A DNA stretch of 64,000 bases. It comes from Microthrixaceae bacterium. GTDB taxonomy: Bacteria; Actinomycetota; Acidimicrobiia; Acidimicrobiales; Microtrichaceae. Shown here piece by piece: positions 47,972 to 58,320 of this stretch; positions within the stretch are counted from its first letter, which is position 1, and each line of letters starts with the position of its first letter. The stretch spans positions 23,396 to 87,395 of the forward strand of contig JAOSKI010000006.1 in NCBI GenBank assembly GCA_027493675.1, given 5' to 3'. Under the pieces are notes generated by a model that saw only the letters and a list, made by a program, of their open reading frames with translations, did not search any database and was not told where the DNA came from. The position numbers were made by a program, and so were the translations under genes.

Positions 47972-48930
47972 ATGCACGCCGAACCCGATCCGCTCACCGC
48001 AACCCCCCGCCGGGTTCCCCTCTCACGCCGGCACCTGCTGTTCGGGGCGGGCTCGGTGATCGTGCTGGCCGGTTGCAGCGGTGACGACGCGGCGGACGAC
48101 GGTGCCGCTGCGCCCTCAGAGGGCACCGGTGGCTCCACGAAAGGAACGGGCGCGAGCGAAGCATCCTCGTCCACTTCCACCCCGGGGTCGACCACGGCCA
48201 CCACCGCCACGACCGCCCCCGGCGCCTGCGTCCTCACTCCGGAGCTCACCGCCGGGCCGTACCACCTCGACGGCCACTTGGCGCGTGCCGACATCACCGA
48301 GGACCGCGGGCACCCCGCTCGAGTTCAGCGTCCGTGTGCTTGCCCTGCCCGACTGCGCCGCTCGAGGGTGCCGCTGTGGACATCTGGCACTGCGACGCCG
48401 GCGGGGGAGTACTCCGGATTCAACGGCAACAGCCTCGAAGCCACCCAGGCCGGGAGGCACCAACGACAAGCGGTTCCTACGAGGCGTGCAGCTCACCGAC
48501 GCCGAGGGTCGCTTGCCAGGTTCAGCACCATCTTCCCCGGTTGGTACGAGGGCCGTACCGTCCACATCCACCTCAAGGTCCTCGACGGCGGCACCCTCGA
48601 TGCCACCTACACCGGTGGCCACGTCGCACATGTCGGCCAGGCCTTCTTCGACGAGGCGACGACGGTTGCGATCCTCGACACGGGTGCCTACCGGGCGCAC
48701 ACCGGTGACCGCACCACCAACGAGGAGGACTCCATCTACGCCCAGGCAGGTCCCGGGGCCATCACGGCCGTGACCCTCGCTCGGGAAACGATCCAAGCGC
48801 CGGGCTCGTCGGCGAGTTCACATGCATGGTCGACCCCGACGCCACCCCCACCCCCGGCGCCACTGTTCTGAACACCCCCGCCAACTCACCCAACACCCCC
48901 GCCAACCGACCCAACACCCCCGCCAACTGA
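47972..48930 (+). CDS. Exported intradiol ring-cleavage dioxygenase-like lipoprotein (frameshifted)
   Basis: Begins MHAEPDPLTATPRRVPLSRR with RRHLLFGAGSVIVLAGCSGD, a twin-arginine-like signal ending in a lipobox Cys. A Ser/Thr/Ala-rich linker follows. CVLTPELTAGPYHLDGH matches the protocatechuate-dioxygenase family. After breaks near 48305 and 48360-48405 the sense frame gives VDIWHCDAGG and EYSGFNG, and later FSTIFPGWYEGRTVHIHLKV. The Tyr in EYSG and GWY and the two His in HIH are the expected ferric-iron ligands. A missing G near 48785 leads to LVGEFTCMVDPDATPTPG and a tail of NTPAN repeats. Secreted members are known; the natural substrate is uncertain. Confidence 0.83.
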
Positions 48931-49045
48931 CCGGCGTGAAGCGCGTGATCCCGCGGGCTGAGACCGGACAGTTCGCCAGGGTGAGGGTTGAGGTGAGCGG
49001 TTGAGGCGAGGGGTCGAGGTGAGGGGTTGAGGCGAGGGGCTGGCA
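48875..49045. repeat. Tandem repeats and degenerate hairpin between convergent genes
   Basis: Three copies of about AACACCCCCGCCAAC (48870-48928) encode the end of the dioxygenase. A poor version of the family B inverted repeat (GCCAACTGACCGG and CCGGACAGTTCGCC) follows at 48922-48983. Five or six degenerate GAGGGGTTGAGGC units end at about 49045. Confidence 0.65.
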
Positions 49046-49050
49046 GACGG

Positions 49051-50995
49051 TCAGGGAGACGCCACCACCGACATCGTCAGAACCGAGGGGCTCTGCGCGC
49101 TGTGGTGCAGCTCATAGCGCCCTCCGGCGAGCTTCGCCGCGTCGCCCACAGGGATCAGGTGGGGAAATCCGCGGTCGAGATCCTGATGCGGAGGCGGTGC
49201 CCGCCGACACGGTCACGAAGGCGGGTCTGATCTCGATGTCGTAGCGCACCGGGACACCGGTGGGAACAGGCACCGACGAGGCCCTCCGTGAGCGGTGACC
49301 ACGGAACCAGGAGGTTGCCGTCGTGGTCACGCCAGCTGCGGTCCTCGTCGATCGTCCTGAGGCTGCCCTGGACGGCACCACCGCTCAGGTGCATCGACCT
49401 GCCGTTGCGGGCTACGTCCTCGACGGTCACCGACAGCAGGGTCTCGGCACGATTCGAACTCATGTTCACCCCGAGCGACATCGGTCCGGAAAGCTGCAGG
49501 TCCTGCTCGAGTGGATCCGTGGTGTAGGTGACCTCGTTGAGGGTGCGCCTCGCGCGGGTCATCGGCCGCAGGCATTCCTTGGCCCACAGGCCCGCCGCGA
49601 ACTGGACCGTGGAAGCGGTGCACATCGGGCCGATCGGGACGTAATCGAGATCGACACCGGGCTCGGCCCCGGTGGGTGCTGAGGTCGACAGGGTCGTGTC
49701 GCCGTGCAGCCACAACTGCTGGGTCGTGGCGCTCTCGAGGGGGTAGTTGCGCGCACGGTAGGACGTCCCGTCGGGCTCGATGACCTGCATCGGAGCGCCG
49801 CCGGCGAGGGGCTCCGCGGGTGGGGCATCCTTGAGCCAGCGATCGAACCATTCCAGTTGCAGCTGCGTCATGTCGATGCCCGCTCCGAGACCACCGTGGG
49901 TCCAGGGGCCGGTGAGGAACTGGAACCGATCGGTGACCGGCTGGCCCTTCACCATCGGCGCCTCGACCGGTCGCCCGGCCGCCGCGTTCTGCAGACCGCT
50001 GTAGATGCGTGGCGTGCCGCGCTGGAACACGTCGTAGAGCCCGCCCGTCAGGTAGACCGCTACACCGTTGTCGGCGATGCGTTGCAGGATCCGCTCGGGC
50101 CGGCGCATCTCCCACCACTCGCCGTCGTAGCGCCGCTCGCCGTTGGATGCGATGTCGGCCGCGATCACCGCTTCGAAGTTGCTCATCTGCTCCAGGTGCG
50201 CGCTCGCCCGCCGAAGCGCTTCGGGCAGGTCGTCGTGGTGCTCGGTGAACGGGGTGATCGTGCGGGTCACCCCGTAGCCGAACAGCAGTCCTGCGGGCGA
50301 CAGCAGGTTGATCGCCCCACCGCTCACGAAGAGGTCCCGGTACGGATCGACCGTGGCCGACATCGGGAAGATCGCGCGCAGCGGCGAGTCCGGGCCCACC
50401 TCGGCAGCGGTGAAGAGCTGCACGATGGCGAGGTACGACAGTCCCAACATGCCGACCGAACCGCTGGAGCGTGGCAGCTGCGCCGCCCAGTCGACCACCC
50501 CGGCGCCGGCTACCGCCTCTGCCGGGTCGAACAGATCGAATGCTCCGTCGGAGGCACCGGTGCCGGGGATGTCGACCGCCGCTGCGATGTACCCATGGCG
50601 GACCAGCGAGAGGTTCACCCCGTTGGCTCCCGGCACATCCGCTTGGGCGGCGCCGGACTTGCCATAGGGCGTGAAGCCGACGATGACGGGGAACGGACCA
50701 TCGAGGCGCTCCCCGGTGTCCGGGTCGGTCGGCTCGTAGAGGTCCGCCCGCAGCACCCGGCCATCCTCGGAGCAGGATCTCGATGTTCCGGTTGACCACG
50801 ACGCCGTAGGTGCCCGTGGTCCCCTGACAGGTCGGGGTCCGGCGGAGCGCTGCACGCGCTCGAGGCCAGCGCCGCGACGACGCAGATCACCGCTGCGAAC
50901 CCGACGATGCGGTGGCCTCTGCCATCGGTACCGGGACGGCGTGCCGAGACGACCACGCCCCACCGCCGTGGACTCGAATGCACGAAGTCGCTCAC
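49051..50995 (-). CDS. CocE/NonD-family hydrolase, lipoprotein (frameshifted)
   Basis: Extracytoplasmic serine hydrolase of the X-Pro dipeptidyl-peptidase/cocaine-esterase type, about 648 residues. The N-terminus VSDFVHSSPRRWGVVVS leads to a signal helix FAAVICVVAALASSACSAPP with a lipobox. After a break near 50760 come VIVGFTPYGKSG, AAVDIPGTGASDG, SVGMLGLSYLAIVQL (Ser nucleophile), YLTGGLYDVF (Asp region) and TGPWTHGG (His). The C-terminal jelly-roll domain ends GHRLRIRISTADFPHLIPVG, with breaks near 49280, 49215 and 49160. The GTG at 50995 is one of three possible starts. Confidence 0.86.
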
Positions 50996-51100
50996 CTGCA
51001 CCCCCGCCAATTGCGTACGCCTGCGTTTACCACTCTGTCACGGATGTTGCGAGCGTGGCTCCACGTTCGCCGACAAGCGACCTGCGGGTCGCCTGTGAGC

Positions 51101-53363
51101 TCACCCAACCGGCAGGACGAAGGTCTGCTCGACGAGTGTCCTGTCGTCCCAGGTACGCCCCTTGAGAGTGATGGTCAACGTCGCACCGCCCTCGTCGTCG
51201 ACCTCGATCTCACCGAACTGCCCGCCACCGGGATGGACGCCGCCCGAGTACGGTCCACCCTTCACGCTGCCGGGCCGGTCCAGAGCCGCTGCATGAAGCA
51301 GGGGGAACCCGCCTGCCCGGCCAGTCGAGTAGTCAGTGTGGCTCCCGTCGTCGAGCGCAACCATGTGGGCGTCGCCGGCGACCGCAACGAGACGGTCCCG
51401 CATGCTGCTCGCCGCGATGAGGTCCGCCGCCCGGCGTCGCGCATCTGGGTAGCTCCGCCCACGTGTCGCCGCCCGGGAGCGACGGGACCGATCCAGGGGC
51501 TGCTCCCCGCCCACACGACCACCTGTCCCGAGTCGTGCGCTCGCCGAAGCTCCTCGGCGAACCACGCCTCCTGCTCGACGCCGAGCATCTGCTGCTCGCG
51601 TCCCCGTGCCACACCTGGCGCCGTTCGCTGCGACCGCGTGTCGGTCATGATGATGCGCACCCTTCCGGCGACGAAGGACTGGCCGATCGGGCCCTCAGGC
51701 GAATCTGACACGAGCGGGTGGTGGGGCACCCAGGCCCGGTACACCCGCTCCGCCGCCGGTCGGCTGGTGGCCGTCTCGTCACCGTCGTTGGCCGAGTAGT
51801 CGTGGTCGTCCCAGACGTAGGCTATGGACGTGGAGCGGTACAGCGCCGCCTGGGCAGGCTCGGTCAGCACCTGGTCGAGTGCCTCCTGGAAACGGGCCGG
51901 TTCGTCCTCGCCGATGTTCGCGTAGTGCAGGTCACCCAGCTGGAGGTATGCGAGGGGTCGTCTGCGTCGGATGGAGTCGAACACCGCACCGTCGGACCCC
52001 GACCGGGCGCAGGCGCCGACCGCAAGCGTGAACGACGCAGGGCCCTCGGGCATGGTCCGCAACGTGCCGGAGCGGACTCGGTCGACCTCTCCCCTCACCT
52101 CGATTGCCCAGTGGTAGGTGGTGGCGGGACGGAGGCCGTCGATCCCCAGGCGCACAACGTGGTCGGCCGAAGCATCGGCCGTGCGCGTCGGCGATGTGAG
52201 CGGGTCCGTGAGATCCGCGGACCGGGAGAGCATCAGCCGAACAGGACCCTCCTGGCGCACCCTGGCCACCACCTCGGTGGATCGAGCGGTCGTCGAGCCG
52301 ACCCACGCCCACACGACGGGCGAGGGAGCCGGGTCGACAACCTCGGATGCGGGGTGCGTCGGCCCGAAGTAGTGGTCGTGGACCTGGTTCGCGCCGAATG
52401 TCGTGAGCACCACCGCGATCGTCGTCCAGGCCGCGACCGCCACCAGGTGGTGGACGTGGTGCTCGCGTTGCCAGGCCAACCAGTGCAGGAAGGCCGGGAC
52501 GGCGAAGACGGCGATCAGTAGGAACGCCACCGCCGGTGGGTACTGGAACGACGACAGGAACCCGAGCAGCCCTGCGCAGACGGCAGAGCGATCGCCCCGC
52601 CTACCTCCCACCTGTACACGACGACTGCCGACACGATGAGCGCCACGTACAGCGTGATCCACACCGGTGTGGCGACCGCCGTGTCGAGCTCCTCGGGCGT
52701 GGCCGGGATCCGCCCTGCGAAGGTCATCCACCCCACCAGGCTCACCGCGACGAACGTCCAGACACCGGCCACGGTCCTGGCGATCGTCGCCCGACGGTCG
52801 GTGACGTGCTGCGGACCGAGCGGACGCGCCGGCGGCATTCCCCGTCGACGTGCGTGGCGTGGGTGTTCGACAACCGTGGTGGCCACCGAGGCGAGCTCGG
52901 GCGGGCGGCCGAACGGCGTCCGGTCGAGGATCACTCTGACCCACATCGGGTGCCGCCCTCCGCGGAGCACCACCAGCAAGCACGCGACGGCCAACACCGC
53001 CGAGGCGACAGCCGCCGCGACGAAGACCAGGAAGATCCAGGCGATGCTGTCGAGCCAGTCGCGCCATCCGATGTAGTTGCCCCACGAACCGACGGCCAAC
53101 CACACGGCGAGGACACCCAGGACCACGCCCGCCACCAGGTACCAGGTGGTCCCGTGCCGGCCACTCCGGAGATGGTCGTCACCGGCACCGGCATCGGCGT
53201 CGTCACCGACCGCCAGGATGGCCGTCATCCTGCCCTGCCGACCGCTGCGCCGGCTCATCCACCCCGGTCCGCGCAGTCGCTCGTAGACGTCGCGTAGGAC
53301 CACGGCGATCGAGATGAGGATCCCGATGCCGAGCACCGTCGGTACGATCACCCCCAGGATCAT
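51101..53363 (-). CDS. PhoD-like phosphatase with multi-helix membrane N-terminus (frameshifted)
   Basis: About 754 residues. The ATG at 53363 overlaps the preceding stop (ATGA) and has AGGAG 6 nt upstream. It begins [20 protein letters not shown]. Further helices are TWYLVAGVVLGVLAVWLAVG, SIAWIFLVFVAAAVASAVLA, VWTFVAVSLVGWMTFAG, WITLYVALIVSAVVVY, AVAFLLIAVFAVPAFLHWLA and VAVAAWTTIAVVLTTFGA. A Fn3-like segment precedes the PhoD domain: GACARSGSD, YLQLGDLHYANIGED, YVWDDHDYSANDGDE and VAGDAHMVALDDG. Breaks lie near 52590 and 51450. The polytopic N-terminus joined to a PhoD domain is unusual; standard PhoD enzymes are secreted. Confidence 0.83.
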
Positions 53364-55885
53364 CGGGCGCTCCTCGCGGTGTCGTGGACCTCGACCGTCC
53401 CCGCCTCGCCGTCGACGGTCACCTCCTGACCGGGTCCCGCGAGACGAGAGACGATCCCCGGGATGTTCACGACCGCGGGGAGTCCGAGCTCGCGAGCCAC
53501 GATCGCAGCGTGGCTGAGCGGGCCACCTTCCTCGACCACCACCGCTCCCACCTGCATGAACAGCGGCGCCCACGAGGCATCGGTGCTCAGGGCCACGAGC
53601 ACGTCGCCGCGATCGACGTCGGCCTCCGTGGGGTGGCGAACGACCCGGACCGGGCCGCGATGCCGACCCGGGGAGGCACCCCAGCCGTGGAGCACAGCAC
53701 CCGTCGGAGCGGGTGGGGCCTTCTCGGGAAGCGCTCCGTGGAATCGCTGGGGCAGCGGCCCGGCATCCGCCGCGGCGTCCAACCAACGGCGTCGGCGCGC
53801 GAGCTCGGCAGGCGCCGGGACGAGCTGCCCGTCTCCTCTCATGGCGTGCACGAGCTCCTGCTCTCCCAGCAACTCGACGTCGTCGGCTTCCTCGAGCACC
53901 CCTGCTGTGACGAGTCGACGACCGAGCTCGAGGTGGACGCGGCGGATCAAGCCGCCGATCGTGAGCACTGCGGCCTTGGTCCGCTCGCGCCGTTCCAGTC
54001 GGTCGGCGGCCTCCTCCGCCTGCCGCCTGATCAGGAACCTGCGCAGATCGAAGACCTGGAGGTTACGGATCCGCGCCTGGGTCCACTCGGGGTTGGCGAC
54101 CAGACCGTCGAGCAGCTCGTCGAGGCCGGACTCCCGGGGTGCAGCATCGTTCGAGGCCTCGCGGTCCCGCAACACCGTCCCGGCTGCTCGCTGCACCACC
54201 GGCCACCAGGCCTCAGGCGTCTCATCCCAGGTGGGTCCGGCGAGTACGGCGCTCGAACCAGCCCGCTCCACCAGGGCGAACACCGCCGCCAGGAGCTCCG
54301 CTCCGTTGACCGACGCTCCGAGGCTCATCGTCTCCTCCTCCGGATCCGACGCCAGCGCGATCGCCCGCAGCACCGCCACGGGAGCACCGGAGAGAACGCG
54401 ATCCAGCTCCGCCGATGGCCACCCGGCGATGGTGCCACCCGGCCGCGCCGTGGCCCTCAACGCCCAGTTCCGTGCGTCGTCGGGATCGAGGTGACGTCGG
54501 AGCAACGACTCCAGACGGGCGACGTCCGACACTGCGGTCGCAGCGATGGCCACCTCGGCGGCCATCGCTCGGCCAGCCAGATCGATCAGCCGGCGACGGA
54601 GCGAAACCAGGGCCTCCACGTCGAGACCCACCAGGTCGGGCATGCGCTCCCACGCCTCTACGGCAGCCACCGTCACGGTGCCTGACTCCCACAACGCCCT
54701 GCGGCGCTCGCGGAGCGCCGATGCCGAGCGCCACGGCTTGCCCCGGCGCCCCCGCCCTCGCGGCCCGAGCGCGGAGCAGATCCATCAGCTCCTCGTCGAG
54801 AACGATCTGCCCTCGGACCCTGCCGAGCAGGGGGCGGAACCACGCAGCCGACGGCAGGTTGCCAATGCGGTCCTCGTGTCCACGGACCGCTTCCTCGAGC
54901 ACCAGGCGACACACCGAGTCGCGCAGAGGTGGGACCACGCCGGGCACCATCTCGGCGATCCCGGCGGAGCTCCATCGCCGACTGGTCCAGTCCTGCGTAT
55001 CGAAGCCGTCGTCGGTCGCCGGGCCACCAGCGCCGGTGATCGGTCGGGCCTGCAGGAGCCAGAGGCCGTCGTCGTCCTCGGCCCACTCCAGATCGAGCGG
55101 CCCTGCGCCCAGGCGGCGCTCGGCGTCCAGGGCCAGATCGGCGACGTCACCCGCCCTCGTCGGCCGCGGCGGCCGGGTGGTCCGGTCGACAAGCTCCACC
55201 GTCGGGGTGACCCGGCCGCTCACGAGCTGCTCTCCCGCGCCGACGACCGTCTCGACCCGAACGCATCCAGGCCGTCCACCGGGGTCGACGGTGAACGCCA
55301 CGCCGGCTCTCCGCGAATCGATCTGGCGCATGACGATCACCGCCATCGCGATGTCCCCCTCGTCGATGCCGTGGTAGCGCCGGTAGGCGTGGGGGACGGA
55401 TACCACAACGAGGCCCAAACCAGGCGAACCGTCCGTTCCAGCTCGGCCCGGTCGCCGACGTCGAGGAACGAGCGGTACTGGCCGGCGAAGGACGTCCCGT
55501 GGAGGTCCTCCGCAGTTGCCGAGGAGCGAACCGCCACCCGCCCACCGACCGCACGGATCGAAGCATCGGCGCGAACCAGCGCCCGGGACACCGGATCGGG
55601 CAGCTCCACTGACAGGAACGCCTCGTCCAGCCGAGCCCGGGTCGCCCCCGTGATCGCTCGGGGGCGTGCCGGGCGACCCCGACACCTCCTCGAGCATCGC
55701 TGACAGGTCGGGGTGCGACACCACCTGACGGTACGCCTCTGTGGTGATCACCGCCGTCGCCGGCACCCTGAGCCCTGCACCGATCAGCCGGTCGGTCCAT
55801 GCCCCTTCCCGCCCACGTCAGCCACCTCGACACCGTGTCCGCGGAGCACGACCGCTAGTTCGCCGACCGCCGATCGCTCGCTCAT
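53360..55885 (-). CDS. PEP-synthase/rifampicin-phosphotransferase-like enzyme (frameshifted)
   Basis: About 842 residues in the order ATP-grasp, linker and C-terminal swivelling His domain. The N-terminus [20 protein letters not shown] reaches VADVGGKG. Then come [61 protein letters not shown] and [20 protein letters not shown]. The C-terminal [20 protein letters not shown] contains the phosphate-carrying His. The middle 300 residues are not those of PpsA; they look more like the antibiotic phosphotransferase (RPH) arrangement. Breaks lie near 55800, 55655, 55405 and 54720. The stop overlaps the PhoD start. Both functions remain open. Confidence 0.78.
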
Positions 55886-56202
55886 GCCGTCGGTGGCGAC
55901 GGTTCCTCGAGTGCGTGCAGGTAGGTGGCCACTGCCCGGTCGAGCACCTGGTCGAACGACTCGCCCGCCGGTCGGGTCCGGGCGCTCAGCGCGGCGGCGA
56001 GGTCGGCCCGCAAGGTCACCGACCGTCGGCGGGAGATGCCCATGAGCAGGCCCACCGCTCCCACCAGGATCACCACGGCGAACAGGACGGCGAGATCCCA
56101 CACAGCGCCGATGGCGGCGTCGAGCACGCCAACCGCGCCGAGCAGCATGAGCAGCACGGATACCGATGAGGACATGGCGGGTCGGACCGGACCAGGGCGC
56201 AT
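55882..56202 (-). CDS. Small membrane protein, about 106 aa
   Basis: Intact frame. MSSSVSVLLMLLGAVGVLDA and WDLAVLFAVVILVGAVGLLM are two hydrophobic helices, followed by a basic segment SRRRSVTLRADLAAALSART and a helical tail ending LEEPSPPTA. The tail (LRADLAAAL.AR....GES...VLDRAVATYL) resembles a ribbon-helix-helix-like or CopG-like segment. I do not assign a family. The stop overlaps the start of the PEP-synthase-like gene (ATGA), so the two are coupled. The start is either 56202 or the ATG at 56175. Confidence 0.65.
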   Translation of the reverse strand: MRPGPVRPAMSSSVSVLLMLLGAVGVLDAAIGAVWDLAVLFAVVILVGAVGLLMGISRRRSVTLRADLAAALSARTRPAGESFDQVLDRAVATYLHALEEPSPPTA

Positions 56203-56246
56203 GGGGCCAGTCTGGCAGAACCGGCTCGGGTGGCCTCAGGACCGAG

Positions 56247-56894
56247 TCAGCCCGCCGGGCAGTGGCAGACCGTGGGCACGTTCCTCGTGAGCAGTCGCTC
56301 CGTTCCGAGCACCACCACCGCTCCGACGAGCACGCCCGCAACCACGTCGGTCACCCAGTGCGCTCCGAGGTACACGCGGCTCACGCCCACCGCGACGATC
56401 CCGGTCAGCGCGAGGAGACGGACCACCAGTGCAAGCGGTTGCGGAACACCCACATGGCGGCACAGCACCGGGAGCAGACCGAGGACCACCGTGACCTGGA
56501 AGCTGTGGCCGCTGGGAAACGACGCCAGTGCGGTCGCCGTGGCCGGTGCCGGTGGACGAGGTCGATCGATCGCCGTCTTGAGCACGACGTTGAGCGCGGC
56601 GCTCGCGAGGATGGCAGCCGGGTAGATGAGCGCCGCGGCTCGGCACCGCTGCCAGAGCAGGAGTCCGACCACCATCGCGAAGAGGACGGCGACCTCCGTC
56701 GCACCCAGGAGGCTGACGTCCCTGAAGGCCGACGAGTACGAGGAGCCTCTCGCGAACTCGGACATCGGGACGTCGATCGCCGCCAGCGCAGCGGGTGCAC
56801 CGACAGCCAGGACCGCGAGGCCGGCGAAGGAAGCGAGTGCGCCGAGGATGGCGACTCTGAGACGGGCAGGTGGGAGCGTGGCGGCGGAGGTCAT
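56247..56894 (-). CDS. PAP2-family membrane phosphatase
   Basis: Six-helix phosphatase of 215 residues, intact. The three signature blocks are KTAIDRPRPP, SFPSGHSFQVTV and VSRVYLGAHWVTDVVAGVLV. These are the phosphatidic-acid/undecaprenyl-pyrophosphate phosphatase active site. Helices include LGALASFAGLAVLAVGAPAA and AALIYPAAILASAALNVVL. It is the first gene of the minus-strand set with the small membrane protein, the PEP-synthase-like enzyme and PhoD-like phosphatase, 45 bp upstream of the next. Which polyprenyl or lipid phosphate it hydrolyses cannot be told. Confidence 0.93.
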   Translation of the reverse strand: MTSAATLPPARLRVAILGALASFAGLAVLAVGAPAALAAIDVPMSEFARGSSYSSAFRDVSLLGATEVAVLFAMVVGLLLWQRCRAAALIYPAAILASAALNVVLKTAIDRPRPPAPATATALASFPSGHSFQVTVVLGLLPVLCRHVGVPQPLALVVRLLALTGIVAVGVSRVYLGAHWVTDVVAGVLVGAVVVLGTERLLTRNVPTVCHCPAG

Positions 56895-57001
56895 GCGAGC
56901 GGTCGGTCATGTGAAGTATCGCATGGTGGATGGCCGCGCCCGCCTCGGTCTTTGGGTTCGCTCAGCCGACGCTGGGGCCGCCTCTCGACGGGAGCGGTAC
57001 C

Positions 57002-58320
57002 TCAGGCGAAGAGCTCCTCGCCTACCCACTGGCCGGGTTCGGTGATTCCGGGAGGCACCGCGAAGATCCCCGACCCGGTGTGCACCAGGTACTCCATGAG
57101 CAGGTCGTCGCGGGAGAGCTTGGTCTGCATCGGGACGTACTGAGTACGCGGATCGCGCATGAAGCCGATGAAGAACAACCCGGCGTCCAGCCTGCCGAGC
57201 CCGTCGGAGCCGTCGGTGAAGTTGTAACCGCGGCGAAGGATGTGGATGCCGTCGTTGTCGTCGGGGTGGGCAAGGCGCACGTGCGACCTCAGGGCGATCA
57301 TCGGCTCACCGTCGGCGTCCTCGGCTGAGAAGTCGGGCTCGGTGAACTCGGTCCCACCCGACATGGGCGCTCCGGTTCCCTTGGTGCGGCCGATCAGGGT
57401 CTCCTGCTCGCGCATCGAGGTACGGTCCCAGGTCTCGATGTGCATGTTGATGCGTCGCGACACCAGGTATGACCCGCCGGTCATCCAGGCCCCAGCAGCA
57501 TCGTCGCCGTTGCCCACCCAGAGGAACTCCTCGAGCAGGTCGGGCTCCTCTGCCTTGAGGTTGGCGGTCCCGTCCTTGAAGCCGAAGAGGTTGCGAGGCG
57601 TCTCCTGGGTGGTCGAGGTCGACGAGGTGCGACCGAAGCCCAGCTGCGACCAGCGCACCGACACCACCCCGAAGCCGATGCGGGCCAGGTTACGCACCGC
57701 GTGCACCGCCACCTGCGGGTCGTTCGCGCAGGCCTGCACGCACAGATCGCCGCCGGTGCGGGCCGGGTCCAGACGGTCTGCAGGGAAGTGCGGAAGGTCG
57801 ATGAGCGCAGCCGGGCGACGTTCCGCCAGCCCGAAGCGGTCCTGGCCGTCCTTGGTGAACAGGGTCGGGCCGTAACCGAAGGTGATCGTCAGCTGCGACG
57901 GCGGCAGGCCGTAGGCCTCGCCGGTGTCCTCGGGCGGGGCGTCCAGTGGGCCGTTCATGGCTCCGACCGTCCCAGCCGAGCTGCCCTCGGTCATCCGCTC
58001 CGCCGCCGCGCTCCACTCGGCCAGGAGCTCGGCGAGCTTCTCACGGTCGTCCGTTATGACGTCGAAGGCGGCGAAGTGCAGGCGGTCCTGAGCCGGGGTG
58101 ATGATCCCCCCTGATGCTCGCCCCGGAACGGCACCGCCCCGGCGACACCACCGTTGGAGGCGTCCCCGGTAGACGACCCCGACGCCGATGCAACCGCCAC
58201 TCCCGCCGCCATCCCGACCGCCGCGGTCCCTACTGCGCCGGCTCCCAGCAACCAGCGACGCGACACCCCCGACCGCTGCGGTTCGGAAGCCTCGGCGGCG
58301 TCATCGACGGTGCCGCTCAC
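57002..58320 (-). CDS. efeB: Tat-exported dye-decolourising peroxidase EfeB (one frameshift)
   Basis: Haem peroxidase of the EfeUOB iron system. The GTG start at 58320 overlaps the efeO stop (GTGA). A twin-arginine signal SRRWLLGAGAVGTAAVGMAA precedes AVPFRGEHQGG. A break near 58085 leads to HFAAFDVITDDR, then LTITFGYGPTLF, PRNLFGFKDGTANLKAEE (GFKDG active-site Asp), GSYLVSRRINMHIETWDR, NDGIHILRRGYNF (proximal His region) and FFIGFMRDPRTQYVPMQTKL. About 440 residues. It may oxidise ferrous iron or extract iron from haem in the cell envelope. Confidence 0.92.

Noticed and set aside
49704..50795. 363-codon plus-strand frame
   Set aside because: It is antisense to the CocE-like hydrolase and shows shadow composition.
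53384..54685. 433-codon plus-strand frame
   Set aside because: It is antisense to the PEP-synthase-like gene, which carries clear catalytic motifs.
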